From Verrucomicrobiaceae bacterium (GTDB lineage Bacteria > Verrucomicrobiota > Verrucomicrobiia > Verrucomicrobiales > Verrucomicrobiaceae), in the NCBI GenBank assembly GCA_029865835.1, contig JARXAL010000101.1, forward strand, positions 1-33,812: 33,812 nucleotides of DNA, written 5' to 3'. Every line of letters begins with the position of its first letter. The first letter of the stretch is position 1. Of this stretch, positions 33,794-33,812 are shown piece after piece. The notes beneath the pieces are model-generated. The model ran no database searches, was not told where the DNA came from, and was given only the letters and a program-made list of their open reading frames with translations. The position numbers and the translations under genes were made by a program.

Positions 33794-33812
33794 CCCATGC
33801 GCTCCCTCATCC

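Noticed and set aside
33797-33812. Start of a further plus-strand gene (ATG CGC TCC CTC)
   Set aside because: Only five codons are visible and no ribosome-binding site precedes them; it cannot be supported.

Overview
The window looks like a chromosomal piece of a Verrucomicrobiota bacterium, most likely Verrucomicrobiales (Prosthecobacter/Verrucomicrobium type). This is inferred from family content, not from a marker RNA: a very large secreted PQQ-propeller protein with a degenerate methyltransferase-like head and a LamG domain, a golvesin/xanthan-lyase-like domain protein, Tat-exported NHL propellers and Gram-negative envelope genes. No rRNA, tRNA, CRISPR array, integrase or complete insertion sequence was seen.

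Layout. 1-7.5 kb: end of a heptosyltransferase-type gene, a SWIM/SNF2 helicase divergent from an orphan ParA, a pectate-lyase-like gene broken by an in-frame amber codon, an unknown 236-aa protein and a Tat-exported NHL propeller. This part is lower in GC and shows no marked C/G imbalance in the two lines I counted. 7.6-13.7 kb: the 1347-aa PQQ/LamG protein, then a minus-strand operon Dabb - Tas-like aldo/keto reductase - golvesin-domain protein. 13.9-19.7 kb, minus strand: dnaX, an rsmA-Nudix fusion, then two tandem paralogous membrane-anchored coiled-coil proteins, a small lipoprotein and a 65-aa protein. 19.8-22.8 kb: a double-GYF protein, a 182-bp nearly palindromic repeat, 6-phosphofructokinase and an S11 DD-peptidase homologue lacking its catalytic serine. 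22.9-28.8 kb: a complete RND tripartite efflux operon. 28.8-33.8 kb: an NTF2-like protein, gamma-glutamylcyclotransferase and lipoate ligase-like genes, an orphan LuxR-type response regulator, an MTH1-like Nudix enzyme, an ArsR-methyltransferase fusion, an RluD-type pseudouridine synthase and short tandem repeats.

From about 7.6 kb to the right end the + strand is strongly C-rich and G-poor whichever strand is coding. This suggests the + strand is the lagging strand here, so dnaX, rsmA and pfkA run with the replication fork.

Most promising for novelty: the RsmA-Nudix fusion, the coiled-coil/lipoprotein operon with its DPF-repeat tail, the catalytically dead S11 protein, and the palindromic element whose terminal repeat contains a stop codon.
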